The notes under the pieces are model-generated. The model was not told where the DNA came from and did not search any database. It was given only the letters and a program-made list of their open reading frames with translations. Source: JAVBKU01 sp031553875 (GTDB lineage: Bacteria > Bacteroidota > Bacteroidia > Bacteroidales > Rikenellaceae). Taken from it: a DNA stretch of 64,000 nucleotides. The stretch covers positions 24,190 to 88,189 of the forward strand of contig JAVBKU010000013.1 in assembly GCA_031553875.1 (NCBI GenBank). The letters are read 5' to 3'. Of the stretch, positions 9,732 through 18,259 are shown piece after piece (positions within the stretch are counted from its first letter, which is position 1; every line of letters starts with the position of its first letter). Both the position numbers and the translations under genes were made by a program.

Positions 9732-11192
9732 TTAAAACAGCAAATCCCTCTCCCCGCTGCGGATTCGTTCGAGGCGTGAGCGGAGCTCAGCAGAGTCATT
9801 ACCCAGTCCCTCCAACTCTTTATCGATAAGCCGCAAACCCTCCTCTCGTAACTCGGGAGAGGCGTAATCTTCGAGGTATTCGGCGAATGTGAGCAGGGCG
9901 TTGGGGGTGCAGAAGCGCTTGATAAAGCCCTTGGCCGAGAACTCCATAAAGTGTTCGCCCGTGCGCCCCTTGCGATAACAGGCCGTGCAGAACGAGGGAA
10001 TATGGCCGCCACTGATAAGGTTGGCGGTTATCTCGCCCAGCGAGCGCGGATCGCCCAGCTCGAATTGCTCGCGGTTAAGGTCCTGAGACGGTGAGTTATT
10101 GTCCGGGCAGCAGGTGCGTGCCGCCGCAAGGGTGCTCTCTTCCGAATATCCTCCGATCTCCAACTTGGTGCCGGCATCGATCTGCGACACGCCGTATTCT
10201 ATAAGTCGATCGCGCAGGGCCGGCTCCTCGCGGGCCGTGAGGATAAGTCCCGTGTAGGGTACGGCGAGGCGCAGGATGGCTACCATACGTACGAAATCAT
10301 CGTCGGAGACGTGTTCCACGGCCGTGCGGTCTATCGAGGATGCGTTCTTGATGCGGGGGAACGATATGGTGTGCGGCCCCACGCCGTAGCACGCTTCGAG
10401 GTGGTTGGTGTGGCGGATGAGCGCCAGCAGTTCGTAGCGCCAGTCGGCGAGGCCGAGCAGCACCCCTAAGCCCACGTCATCGATCCCCGCCTCCATAGCC
10501 CTGTCGAGTGAGGTCAGGCGGTAGTCGAAGTCGGCCTTGCGGCCCGAGGGGTGGAACCGTCGGTAGCGGTCAGGGTCGTACGTCTCCTGGAATATCTGGT
10601 AGGTGCCGATGCCCGACTCCTTGATAGTGCGGAATCCCTCTATGTCCATCGGCGCGGCGTTGATGTTGACGCGCCTTATCTCGCCGTTACCCTCTTTTAT
10701 AGAGTATACCCTCCGCACATTGTCGGCGATAAAGCGCGCGTCGTAGACGGGGTGTTCGCCGTAGACCAGGATGAGGCGCTTGTGCCCCCCGCGCTCCAAC
10801 GCCCTCACCTCCGCGTCGAGTCTCTCGTCAGAGAGGGTGACCCTGTGCGACTTGCTGTTAGAGGCGCGGAAACCGCAATATAGGCAGTTGTTGACGCACA
10901 TATTCCCCACGTACAGCGGTGCGAAAAGCACCATGCGGCTACCGTAGACCCTCTGTTTCAGCTCCCTCGCGGCATCGAGTATGAGGCTCACGCTCCCGGG
11001 GGCGTCGGCGGCGATGAGGGCGGCCGTTTCCTGCATCGAAAGGCGCTGGAGCGAGAGGGATTTATCCACGATACGACGTATCTCCGCCTCGTCCGGGTGG
11101 GCGGCAAGAAGCATCTCCCGTATCTCCTGCGGGTCGATAAAGGGCCTCTGCGGGAGGTCGGGGATGGCGTATGTCTGTGGATTGAAATTCAT
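9732..11192 (-). CDS. hydG: [FeFe]-hydrogenase H-cluster radical SAM maturase HydG
   Basis: The 486-residue protein has the radical SAM motif CVNNCLYC (CX3CX2C). It also has the HydG-specific C-terminal cluster motif CTAC followed by 22 residues and a third Cys, ahead of TPNALLTFAEYLEDY. HydG cleaves tyrosine to supply CO and cyanide for the hydrogenase active site. The second cluster motif separates it from the related ThiH. Neither hydE, hydF nor a hydrogenase gene is in the window, so HydG must act with genes elsewhere. It is divergent from the sodium symporter gene, and family A copy A2 lies at its 3' end. Confidence 0.93.
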   Translation of the reverse strand: MNFNPQTYAIPDLPQRPFIDPQEIREMLLAAHPDEAEIRRIVDKSLSLQRLSMQETAALIAADAPGSVSLILDAARELKQRVYGSRMVLFAPLYVGNMCVNNCLYCGFRASNSKSHRVTLSDERLDAEVRALERGGHKRLILVYGEHPVYDARFIADNVRRVYSIKEGNGEIRRVNINAAPMDIEGFRTIKESGIGTYQIFQETYDPDRYRRFHPSGRKADFDYRLTSLDRAMEAGIDDVGLGVLLGLADWRYELLALIRHTNHLEACYGVGPHTISFPRIKNASSIDRTAVEHVSDDDFVRMVAILRLAVPYTGLILTAREEPALRDRLIEYGVSQIDAGTKLEIGGYSEESTLAAARTCCPDNNSPSQDLNREQFELGDPRSLGEITANLISGGHIPSFCTACYRKGRTGEHFMEFSAKGFIKRFCTPNALLTFAEYLEDYASPELREEGLRLIDKELEGLGNDSAELRSRLERIRSGERDLLF

Positions 11193-11302
11193 TGCGGCTT
11201 CGGGCGATTACCCGTAAAAAAGCGTTTGGACGCTTGCAAAGTTACCGCAAAAAAATTACTTTTAACTTCATTAATCGTATAAACCTGCCAAACCGCCCGC
11301 TA

Positions 11303-12655
11303 ATGAGTACCCGTAAAAGAGGATCGTTCGGAGGAATGTTCGGAGCCGTCGCCGCCGTGGGCGGATCGGTCGTGGGATTGGGTAATATCTGGCGTTTCCC
11401 CTACGTGGCGGGGGAGAACGGGGGCGCAGCCTTTATACTCGTCTACCTTTGCGTGAGCTTCCTTATAGCGGTGCCTATCATGCTGTCGGAGTTCTCCATC
11501 GGCCGCAGCACCCGCCGCAATCCCTACCGCGCTTTCAAGAAGCTCGCTCCCGGGACGGCATGGCCCGCCATAGGTTATATGGGGGTGTTCACGGCGTTCG
11601 TAATACTGTCGTTCTACTCGGTGGTGGCCGGGTGGGCGCTGGAATTCCTGCGCTCTTCGGTTATGGGAGAGTTCGCCGGGATGGGTGCGGCGGATATACG
11701 CGCCAACTTCGACAGCTTCGTGGCGGGAGGTACGATGCCCGTGATATGGACGCTGATATTCGTGTTCATGACCGCCTTCATAGTGCTGTCGGGAGTGGAG
11801 AAGGGGATAGAACGCTACACCAAGATACTGATGCCCGCGATGGCGGTGCTGCTTCTGGGGATGGCCATAAATTCTTCGATGCTCCCGGGAGGCATGGAGG
11901 GTATATCGTTCCTGTTCAGGCCCGATTTCAGCAAGATAAGCCCCTCGGTGGTGCTTCAGGCTATGGGACAGGCCTTCTTCTCGCTGAGTCTGGGGATGGG
12001 GGCGATGATAACTTACGGCTCTTATATCAAGAAGGAGCAGAATATGTTCAAGGTGGCGGGTACGGTGGCCCTGTCCGACCTCTCCATAGCCATACTCTCG
12101 GGCCTGGCGATATTCCCGGCGGTATTCGCTTTCGGCGTTAGTCCCACCTCGGGCCCCGAGCTGATATTCATCACCCTGCCGATGGTGTTCCAGCAGATGG
12201 TCGGCGGGTATTTCATATCGATAATATTCTTCTTTCTGGTGTTCGTGGCGGCTATCACCTCGTCGATATCGCTGTTCGAGGTGATCACGGCTTATGTGTC
12301 GGAGGAGATGAGGATACCGCGCATCAAGGCCGTGGCGATCAATACACCCCTGGTGATGATCACGAGTGTTTTTTGCGCTCTGTCGCAGATGCCGGACTCG
12401 CCATTGCTCATAGGCGGGAGGAACCTGTTCGACATATTCGACAATCTTTCGTCGGTCTACCTGCTTCCCATCGGGGGTCTGTTCATAGTGCTGTTCGCGG
12501 GGTGGGTCATGAAGCCCTCGGCCTTCCACGACGAGCTCACCAACCGGGGGTTGTACGGCGAGCGTATGTACCCCGCTTTCAGAGTGCTGATGCGGTATGC
12601 GATACCGGTGGTTATGACCACATTAATTCTGTTCCTGACAGGAATGGTCCTTTAG
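11303..12655 (+). CDS. Neurotransmitter:sodium symporter family transporter
   Basis: The start is placed at ATG 11303 (MSTRKRGSFGGMF, 450 residues), where the family similarity begins. The NSS signature GSVVGLGNIWRFPYVAGENGG in helix 1 contains the unwound sodium and substrate site. About 11-12 membrane helices follow, including the TM6 region FFSLSLGMGAMITYGSY and TM8 FVFVAAITSSISLFEV. These carriers take up amino acids such as tryptophan, leucine or alanine with sodium; the substrate cannot be read from the sequence. The 3' end overlaps the convergent DUF5689 gene by 44 bases. Confidence 0.9.
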   Translation: MSTRKRGSFGGMFGAVAAVGGSVVGLGNIWRFPYVAGENGGAAFILVYLCVSFLIAVPIMLSEFSIGRSTRRNPYRAFKKLAPGTAWPAIGYMGVFTAFVILSFYSVVAGWALEFLRSSVMGEFAGMGAADIRANFDSFVAGGTMPVIWTLIFVFMTAFIVLSGVEKGIERYTKILMPAMAVLLLGMAINSSMLPGGMEGISFLFRPDFSKISPSVVLQAMGQAFFSLSLGMGAMITYGSYIKKEQNMFKVAGTVALSDLSIAILSGLAIFPAVFAFGVSPTSGPELIFITLPMVFQQMVGGYFISIIFFFLVFVAAITSSISLFEVITAYVSEEMRIPRIKAVAINTPLVMITSVFCALSQMPDSPLLIGGRNLFDIFDNLSSVYLLPIGGLFIVLFAGWVMKPSAFHDELTNRGLYGERMYPAFRVLMRYAIPVVMTTLILFLTGMVL

Positions 12656-13373
12656 GGGTCACCTCGAAACGCTCTCCCTCCATATGTATTTTCCGCGCGT
12701 CGAATACCTTGAGGTATTGGTAGGGTATGCGGCGTGAGCGCTGCATTAGGCCCTCTATGCGGCCGCTTCCCGAGGGGAGCATACGGTAGGCGAACCATGC
12801 GTACGAGGGTACCATTACAGGGAATGTATTCCCCTCGCGGTCGACGATATGTCGGAAGAGGTCGGTACGGCTGCGGTAGTCGCCCCATGCCTGCCCGAGG
12901 TAGTCGTCGGTGAACTGCACGTCGTCGAAATACACTATATCGCCCTCCTTGCGGGCGGTGGGATTCCATATCTCGCCGTCCCTGGGGCGCAGGTCGGTCT
13001 GTTCGAGTACCTGTATTCTCGAGAGTTCGGAGGGGGTCGAGAGCGGCGGGTATTCTTTTACTGTTTCGCCGTCGGGATAACTGATCACTTCAATATTCCC
13101 CACTACTACCACATTCCTCCATGTCCAGACATACAGCCCCGAACATATGAATGACACCCTTGCTCCCACAGGGAACCTACTTTCACGCCCCTTGGTGTCC
13201 ACCAGTACCTCTATATAACCGGTTTCATCACTCAAGGCCACACGCTGGTAGAAACAGCCGCTCCGGGCGTCGGAAGTTATGATAATGTTGCCTGTGATCT
13301 TGTCGAAATTGATCATCCTCGCACTTCCGTCCGACGGACAAAGGTTTACGATATCTGCGATAGTATTGGCCAT
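12612..13373 (-). CDS. DUF5689-like protein without signal peptide
   Basis: The start is placed at ATG 13373 (MANTIADIVNLCPSDGSARM, 253 residues). The first third (RMINFDKITGNIIITSDARS, then GYIEVLVDTKG and FPVGARVSFICSGL) resembles the OB-fold-like DUF5689 module of its upstream neighbour. A repeat of the module (DIVYFDDVQFTDDY) is visible later. No signal peptide is seen, which is odd for a partner of an outer-membrane receptor. The frame stays open upstream to 13529 through the C2 hairpin repeat, so the true N-terminus may have been altered by that insertion. Its 3' end overlaps the convergent symporter gene by 44 bases. Confidence 0.65.
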   Translation of the reverse strand: MANTIADIVNLCPSDGSARMINFDKITGNIIITSDARSGCFYQRVALSDETGYIEVLVDTKGRESRFPVGARVSFICSGLYVWTWRNVVVVGNIEVISYPDGETVKEYPPLSTPSELSRIQVLEQTDLRPRDGEIWNPTARKEGDIVYFDDVQFTDDYLGQAWGDYRSRTDLFRHIVDREGNTFPVMVPSYAWFAYRMLPSGSGRIEGLMQRSRRIPYQYLKVFDARKIHMEGERFEVTPKGPFLSGTELMWS

Positions 13374-13473
13374 AAATCTTTTTTTGTGCGAAGATATGGC
13401 CTTATGGGAAGGAGAATTTATACGTTTTCGGATGTGCCTGATATTCCCTGTACGGAGCCTCGAAAATATTTTA

Positions 13474-13539
13474 ATCCGGGCGACTGTGAGGGTCGGCCGA
13501 AGGCCGAGCCGCCCGGATGAGTATCGCAATTTGCGATAC
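13474..13539 (+). repeat. Family C double-hairpin repeat, copy C2
   Basis: The arms ATCCGGGCG / GCCCGGAT differ from C1 and C3 but pair. The second hairpin is GTATCGC AATTT GCGATAC, where C3 and C4 have GCATCGCG / CGCGATGC. It lies between the two DUF5689 genes. Confidence 0.7.
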
Positions 13540-13563
13540 GGTTATTTTATTGGCAGTGGTTAG

Positions 13564-14358
13564 TTACTCTTCCACCACATCCTCCGGCGAGGAGATACGC
13601 AGCATAAGGGAGCTTATAGGCGAGGTCGTATCGCGGATCACTATGCCCGTGATGCTGACCGTGGCCGTAGGAACGGCTTTCCAGGCAAAATCGGCGTAAT
13701 AGTAAGTCGACACATACATGGTGCCGCCTTCGGGTGTACGGAACGGGATTTCTGTGTATATCCTGCTGTATGAGTAGGGCCTGCTTGCCCAAATGTCTGT
13801 GGCTCCGGGGATGAACGTGAGGCCGCGGACGGTGACCAGGCTCCCCACATCGGCGAGTGTGAGGTCGGCGGCCCTGACCTCTCTCGGCGGCGTTTCCCGA
13901 TAACGCGAATCGCGGATTATATGGTCTTCGAGCAGGGCGGTGTTTCCTATGGCCGATATATTGCCAACAAAATTGGAATACCCCAGCCGTATCAGCCCGT
14001 CGGATATATCCATTACCAATCCTTTTAGATGAATGTGTACCATCTGACCGTACTTGTAGTAGTTGTAGGTATCGTAGAGGCCGGTAAGTATCTGCACTCC
14101 GCCGAAGGTGTCGTCTATATATAATACGCGGTTGAAATTGCCATGTTTGTCGCTGGATGACACATAACCCGTTAGTATATAATCGCGGGTTATCATTGAT
14201 GTACGGCCATTATACATCCCTCTGAGTTGAACTACGGAGATGCTCTGAGGGTCGCTCTGTTCGGAAGTCGACGGGGTGTCGAACTCGTTGTAACCGCAAC
14301 GCCACGCTGAGAGCGTAACCCACATAAGACATAATATTTTTATAGTGTGTCGCATCAC
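13564..14358 (-). CDS. DUF5689 domain lipoprotein-like protein
   Basis: The 264-residue protein starts with a hydrophobic segment (IKILCLMWVTLSAW) ending at a Cys (RCGYNE). This suggests a lipoprotein or secreted protein, although the lipobox is not canonical. The body carries an OB-fold-like DUF5689 module (YILTGYVSSSDKHGNFNRVL, VLYIDDTFGGVQILTG), known in Bacteroidetes beside TonB-dependent receptors. It starts within the last 4 bases of the receptor gene (ATGA overlap), so the two are translationally coupled. A surface or periplasmic accessory role is inferred; no ligand can be named. Confidence 0.75.
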   Translation of the reverse strand: MMRHTIKILCLMWVTLSAWRCGYNEFDTPSTSEQSDPQSISVVQLRGMYNGRTSMITRDYILTGYVSSSDKHGNFNRVLYIDDTFGGVQILTGLYDTYNYYKYGQMVHIHLKGLVMDISDGLIRLGYSNFVGNISAIGNTALLEDHIIRDSRYRETPPREVRAADLTLADVGSLVTVRGLTFIPGATDIWASRPYSYSRIYTEIPFRTPEGGTMYVSTYYYADFAWKAVPTATVSITGIVIRDTTSPISSLMLRISSPEDVVEE

Positions 14359-16808
14359 ATCTTAAAGCTTATGTTCAACATGAATGTCCGTCCGTAGCCG
14401 TAGAGATAGCGTGAGGTGTGGGGTGTGAGTACAACGCCGTCCTTTTGCTCGGTTACCGTCCTTCTTGAGGATTCATAGCCGCTGTAGACGATGGAGGTAT
14501 TATCTAACAGATTGTCCACGCGCACGCCGGCGGAGAGGTAATACCTCTTCCTGATCTTAAATGTCTTGGATATTTCTGCCGATAAGGTGACGGCATCGTC
14601 GTAGCGTTCTTGCGCCGGTACGGACGTTTTGCTGGAAGCGTATAAGTAGTCCCACGCATCGCTCCGGAATATGGGGTTTATGTCTATATAATTCTGTCCG
14701 GTATAGTTTGCCGATAATTTTGCGTTGAACATCTTCCGCGTATGGAGTGACAGTGCCGCCACGGCCACTATCTGTGGCGAGTTACCCAGGTATAACCCCT
14801 TCCAGTGTACATTAGATGACAGACCAAGATCGGGATAACCCGTCTTGGAAGGATTGAAACGCATCAGGGGGTCGGAGGAATACTGGTTACGGCTCAACGC
14901 CGCCACGCCCGATACCGAGAACAACCTCGATATATCGTAGTTTACGCCCAATTCCACCCCGTAATAACGTTTGTTTATACCCTCCACGGCCACGAAAGTG
15001 TAGGCCTCCAGCAGGTCGTTGTAGTGATTGTAGGCCTTGGTCTCATTCTGCGTGGCGGTGTAGTAGAGCGAGGCCGAGAGGTCGAGGCGCGAGGTGCGGC
15101 GGCGGAATGTTAGGTCGAGGGATTGTATGTGCACGTTACCCGCCTCCGGTAGCGGTGTGTTGCGGTATTCGGGTTCGAGGAACACCCCGTCGAGCGAAGG
15201 GAGGATATTACCCACCATCGCCGAGAGGGATATGTGACTGTTGCCACCCAGGGCCCTCTGTACCGACGTCCCGAGGGTGTAGGGCATGAAACGTATCTTG
15301 TCCGAGCGGCCGTACGACTCCCTGCCGGGATATATGGCCTTTTCGTAGAGCCCCTCGCGCGATACCTCGGTCCATCCCGCTTCGAGGGCTATATTGGATG
15401 AGAATTTACCCCGGGTAATGTCAAGTATGCCGTACACGTGGCCTCCCGTGGAGCGCAGTATGTAGTCGTAGCCGAAACGGTCGCCGGTATTCACGTTGCG
15501 GCCTGGCGAGCGCAGGTCGTTGAGCGACAGGTCGTACAGCCCGTTGCCGCTGTCGAGGTAGGGGTCTATGTCGGATCGGGGCGCGCCGCCTAAGAGGTCG
15601 GCCATGGTTTTATAGTAGTCGCCCCGGTCGGAGCGAAGCCTGACGCCCGTGTTGAGGTCTACCCCCGGCGCAATGGCGTACTCCAGCGAGGCGTACCACT
15701 GTATTGAGCGGGTGTTCTCATGGCGTCTTTCCACGAAATATTCCGCCGGGTCGCCCTCGCCCGCGGCGTAGAGCCTCCGCCAGTCTATCTGTGTGACGCG
15801 GGTGTCACCGTCGCGCCACAGCCGCGTTATCTGTTCGCGCCTCACGAGATCGTCGAAAGCAGAAGGAAGCGAGAGATAGTAGTCGGGGCGCGGGTTGCGG
15901 GCGTCATACCAGCCCAGTGCTGAACGGCTCGCACTTTCCAGGATCACCGACAACGAGGTGTTGAAATATAAACCCTCGTCCAGCTTGGTCCGAGCAGAAA
16001 GTATCGCGAACGGGGTCATTTCCTCTCTCACACGCGAGTTACGCTCCTTGCCGTTTTGATAGCCCCACGAAGGATTGTACAGATTGTCGCCGGCAAGAGA
16101 GAAAGCCTCCTCCACGGAATAGGAACGTTCGCCCCTCTGCGCCGGGGCGATCCCGGCGAGTAGGGATATATCGAATTTTTTGAATTTCTTTTCCACTCCC
16201 GCACACAGCGAGGCGGCATCGGTGAACACCCCTCCGACGTGGGCGTCGCGGCCCCAGGTGCGCGAAAGGCCTACATGATAGGCGAGGCTCTTGCCTCCTC
16301 CGGTCGAGTATACCCTTATGCGATTGCGAAAATCCTTGTCGCTCAGGGCGTAGCTTATCCCGCTTGCCTCGGGCATGGACGACGGCCGGAGGTCGTACTC
16401 CACGATGGCGGCCGCATCCCCCACGCTGTGCGAGGCGGCGATGTCGCCGCAGGGGCGTGCCGTGGCCTGGAACCTCCAGCCCATGGCCGAGAGCACGCCG
16501 TAGTATTGCCCGTGGAATACGCGCGCGAGGTCGATCCCGCCCACCGACAGGCTCCGGTAAGAGTCGGGCAGCCCACGCCTGCGGAACCTCGTTTCGAACG
16601 GGTTGTAGCCGAGCGTCCCCGACACCGGGTCTACGACCGCATCGAGGGGTATTGACAACAATGAACGCATACGCAGCTCCTCCGACAGGGGATTCAGATC
16701 GTCGTCTGCGAATCTTAACTCCTCAGTGTCGTTGGACACGCTCTGTGCATGCGCTATCGGCACTGCCGCGCACAGCAATACCGATAGAAGCAGAAGCCTC
16801 ACCGGCAT
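14355..16808 (-). CDS. TonB-dependent receptor-like outer membrane protein
   Basis: The 817-residue protein has a clear signal peptide (LLLLSVLLCAAVPIAHAQS). Its long beta-barrel-like body is rich in alternating aromatic residues, and it ends RTFMLNISFKM, a typical outer-membrane C-terminal strand. A short plug-like region (GYNPFETRFRRRGLPDSYRS) precedes the barrel. No TonB box or carboxypeptidase-like domain is obvious, so a plugged receptor or a related porin are both possible. It heads a coupled set with two DUF5689 proteins. aroB lies upstream on the same strand, 105 bases away. Confidence 0.75.
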   Translation of the reverse strand: MPVRLLLLSVLLCAAVPIAHAQSVSNDTEELRFADDDLNPLSEELRMRSLLSIPLDAVVDPVSGTLGYNPFETRFRRRGLPDSYRSLSVGGIDLARVFHGQYYGVLSAMGWRFQATARPCGDIAASHSVGDAAAIVEYDLRPSSMPEASGISYALSDKDFRNRIRVYSTGGGKSLAYHVGLSRTWGRDAHVGGVFTDAASLCAGVEKKFKKFDISLLAGIAPAQRGERSYSVEEAFSLAGDNLYNPSWGYQNGKERNSRVREEMTPFAILSARTKLDEGLYFNTSLSVILESASRSALGWYDARNPRPDYYLSLPSAFDDLVRREQITRLWRDGDTRVTQIDWRRLYAAGEGDPAEYFVERRHENTRSIQWYASLEYAIAPGVDLNTGVRLRSDRGDYYKTMADLLGGAPRSDIDPYLDSGNGLYDLSLNDLRSPGRNVNTGDRFGYDYILRSTGGHVYGILDITRGKFSSNIALEAGWTEVSREGLYEKAIYPGRESYGRSDKIRFMPYTLGTSVQRALGGNSHISLSAMVGNILPSLDGVFLEPEYRNTPLPEAGNVHIQSLDLTFRRRTSRLDLSASLYYTATQNETKAYNHYNDLLEAYTFVAVEGINKRYYGVELGVNYDISRLFSVSGVAALSRNQYSSDPLMRFNPSKTGYPDLGLSSNVHWKGLYLGNSPQIVAVAALSLHTRKMFNAKLSANYTGQNYIDINPIFRSDAWDYLYASSKTSVPAQERYDDAVTLSAEISKTFKIRKRYYLSAGVRVDNLLDNTSIVYSGYESSRRTVTEQKDGVVLTPHTSRYLYGYGRTFMLNISFKM

Positions 16809-16913
16809 AGATCTAATATGTCGTGGAAATTAGGGGTATGTTACGTGAACTCTATCTTAAATAGGGGTCACGCTGGTATATAAAGGGCCTCGCCTTCATA
16901 AGTCCGCACAAAT

Positions 16914-17945
16914 TCAGACGGAGGCCAACTTTTCAAATTCCTGGAGTGGCATCTTGCGTACCTCGCAACTGCCGATGCCGTTTATCAGCACCACGCTGAT
17001 AGTGTCTTCCTCTTTCTTTTTGTCGAGCTTCAGGGCGTCGATCAATTTACTGCGGTCGATATCGCAGTCGATAGGCAGCCCCACGCCTTCTATAACGTTA
17101 AGGATGCGCTCGCGGGTGGCTATGTCGATAAGACCCATGCTTTCCGACAGCCTGGCGATAAAGGCTGTGCCTATGGCCACCGCCTCGCCGTGAGAGAACT
17201 CGCGGCTGCACTTTTCTATGGCGTGGCCGAGGGTGTGGCCTAAGTTGAGCTTTTTGCGCTCGCCTCCCTCCCTCTCGTCGCGGCCCACTATGTCGGCCTT
17301 GACCTTCACGGTTCTGTATATCGCTTCGCGCAACAGTTCGCCGCCCTCCCGTAGCTCCTCCACGGCGTGTTTCTCGAACAATCCGAAAAGTTCGGGGTCG
17401 GCGATGATGCCGGCCTTGATGATCTCCGAAAGTCCCGTGCGGAACTCCGCTTCGGGCAGGGTGGAGAGCAGGCCCGTGTCGCACAGCACGAATTCGGGCT
17501 GGTTGAACGTGCCGACGATATTTTTGTATCCGCCTAAGTTCACGCCGTTCTTGCCGCCGACGCTGGCGTCGACCTGGGCCAAAAGAGAGGTGGCCACGAA
17601 TCCGAAACGCACGCCGCGCATATATGTCGAGGCCACGAATCCCGTGACGTCGGTCACGATGCCGCCTCCGATACCGAGGATGAATGTCTTGCGGTCGGCG
17701 CCCATGCGCAACAGCTCCGAGTGGATATATTCTACCGTGGAGAGGGTCTTGTGCTCCTCGCCTCGCTCTATTATTATATGGTCGAAGGCGCCTATTAAGG
17801 CCGGATGGCGGCGTAGCAGATTACCATCGGTCACGGCTATGACCCTGCCCTCTGGCAGCATCCCGCCGAGGAGGCCGATGACCTCCCCGATGAGTATCCT
17901 CGATACCCGTCCTTCGCTGTTACGTATTTCGATAGTTTCGTGCAT
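16914..17945 (-). CDS. aroB: 3-Dehydroquinate synthase
   Basis: The 343-residue cytosolic enzyme converts DAHP to 3-dehydroquinate, the second shikimate step. The NAD-binding GGGIVTDVTGF (residues 93-103), ATSLLAQVDASVGGKNGVN, and the zinc ligands in LNLGHTLGHAIEK (His237, His241) and SHGEAVAIG (His252) are all present. The ATG at 17945 follows a leader of about 48 bases containing a 7-bp hairpin (TTGTCGC / GCGACAA, 17958-17997). A good promoter lies ahead of it. The DAHP synthase that feeds it is at 62.3 kb, so the pathway genes are scattered. Confidence 0.95.
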   Translation of the reverse strand: MHETIEIRNSEGRVSRILIGEVIGLLGGMLPEGRVIAVTDGNLLRRHPALIGAFDHIIIERGEEHKTLSTVEYIHSELLRMGADRKTFILGIGGGIVTDVTGFVASTYMRGVRFGFVATSLLAQVDASVGGKNGVNLGGYKNIVGTFNQPEFVLCDTGLLSTLPEAEFRTGLSEIIKAGIIADPELFGLFEKHAVEELREGGELLREAIYRTVKVKADIVGRDEREGGERKKLNLGHTLGHAIEKCSREFSHGEAVAIGTAFIARLSESMGLIDIATRERILNVIEGVGLPIDCDIDRSKLIDALKLDKKKEEDTISVVLINGIGSCEVRKMPLQEFEKLASV

Positions 17946-17999
17946 AGAGCCTTGTACTTGTCGCTTCTACGCTCTCTTGCGAAGCGGCTCGCGACAAAC

Positions 18000-18030
18000 C
18001 AAAAGTAGTGTTTTTTCGGCTATAAACAAT
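18000..18030 (-). promoter_or_regulatory. aroB promoter
   Basis: On the minus strand TACTTTTG (18000-18007) lies 19 bases downstream of ATTG (18027-18030), matching the Bacteroidetes -7 and -33 elements. Confidence 0.6.
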
Positions 18031-18190
18031 AAATAACGTAGTTTGCCAATGAATTTCTACCATAAATCTTTTCGGCATTGCCTCGCAGTGCCGTCAGCCC
18101 GTAGCCACCCTGGGCGTAGGGCTAAAATTTATCGCCTGGCGGCTTATTTCACCCTCTACGCTGGCTACGGGAGAAGATATAGGGAGCATC
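18030..18190 (+). other. Intergenic palindrome between aroB and typA
   Basis: The 314-base gap holds a large imperfect palindrome. CCCGTAGCC near 18091 pairs with GGCTACGGG near 18163, with internal GCCTGGCGGC-type pairing between. I did not find a second full copy, although GGCTACGGGA recurs at about 63349. Function unknown. Confidence 0.4.
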
Positions 18191-18194
18191 CGGA

Positions 18195-18240
18195 ATAAAG
18201 AAAGGGAGCCCGCCCTTTGGCCGACTCCCCTATTATTCTG
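18195..18240 (-). terminator. Probable terminator of typA
   Basis: On the minus strand GGGGAGTCGGCC AAA GGGCGGGCTCCC forms an imperfect hairpin followed by TTTCTTTATT, about 20 bases after the stop codon. Confidence 0.6.
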
Positions 18241-18259
18241 CCGCCTAGAGCGGGCTTCG

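Noticed and set aside
17958..17997. Riboswitch in the aroB leader
   Set aside because: Only a single 7-bp hairpin is present; no known riboswitch core is recognisable.
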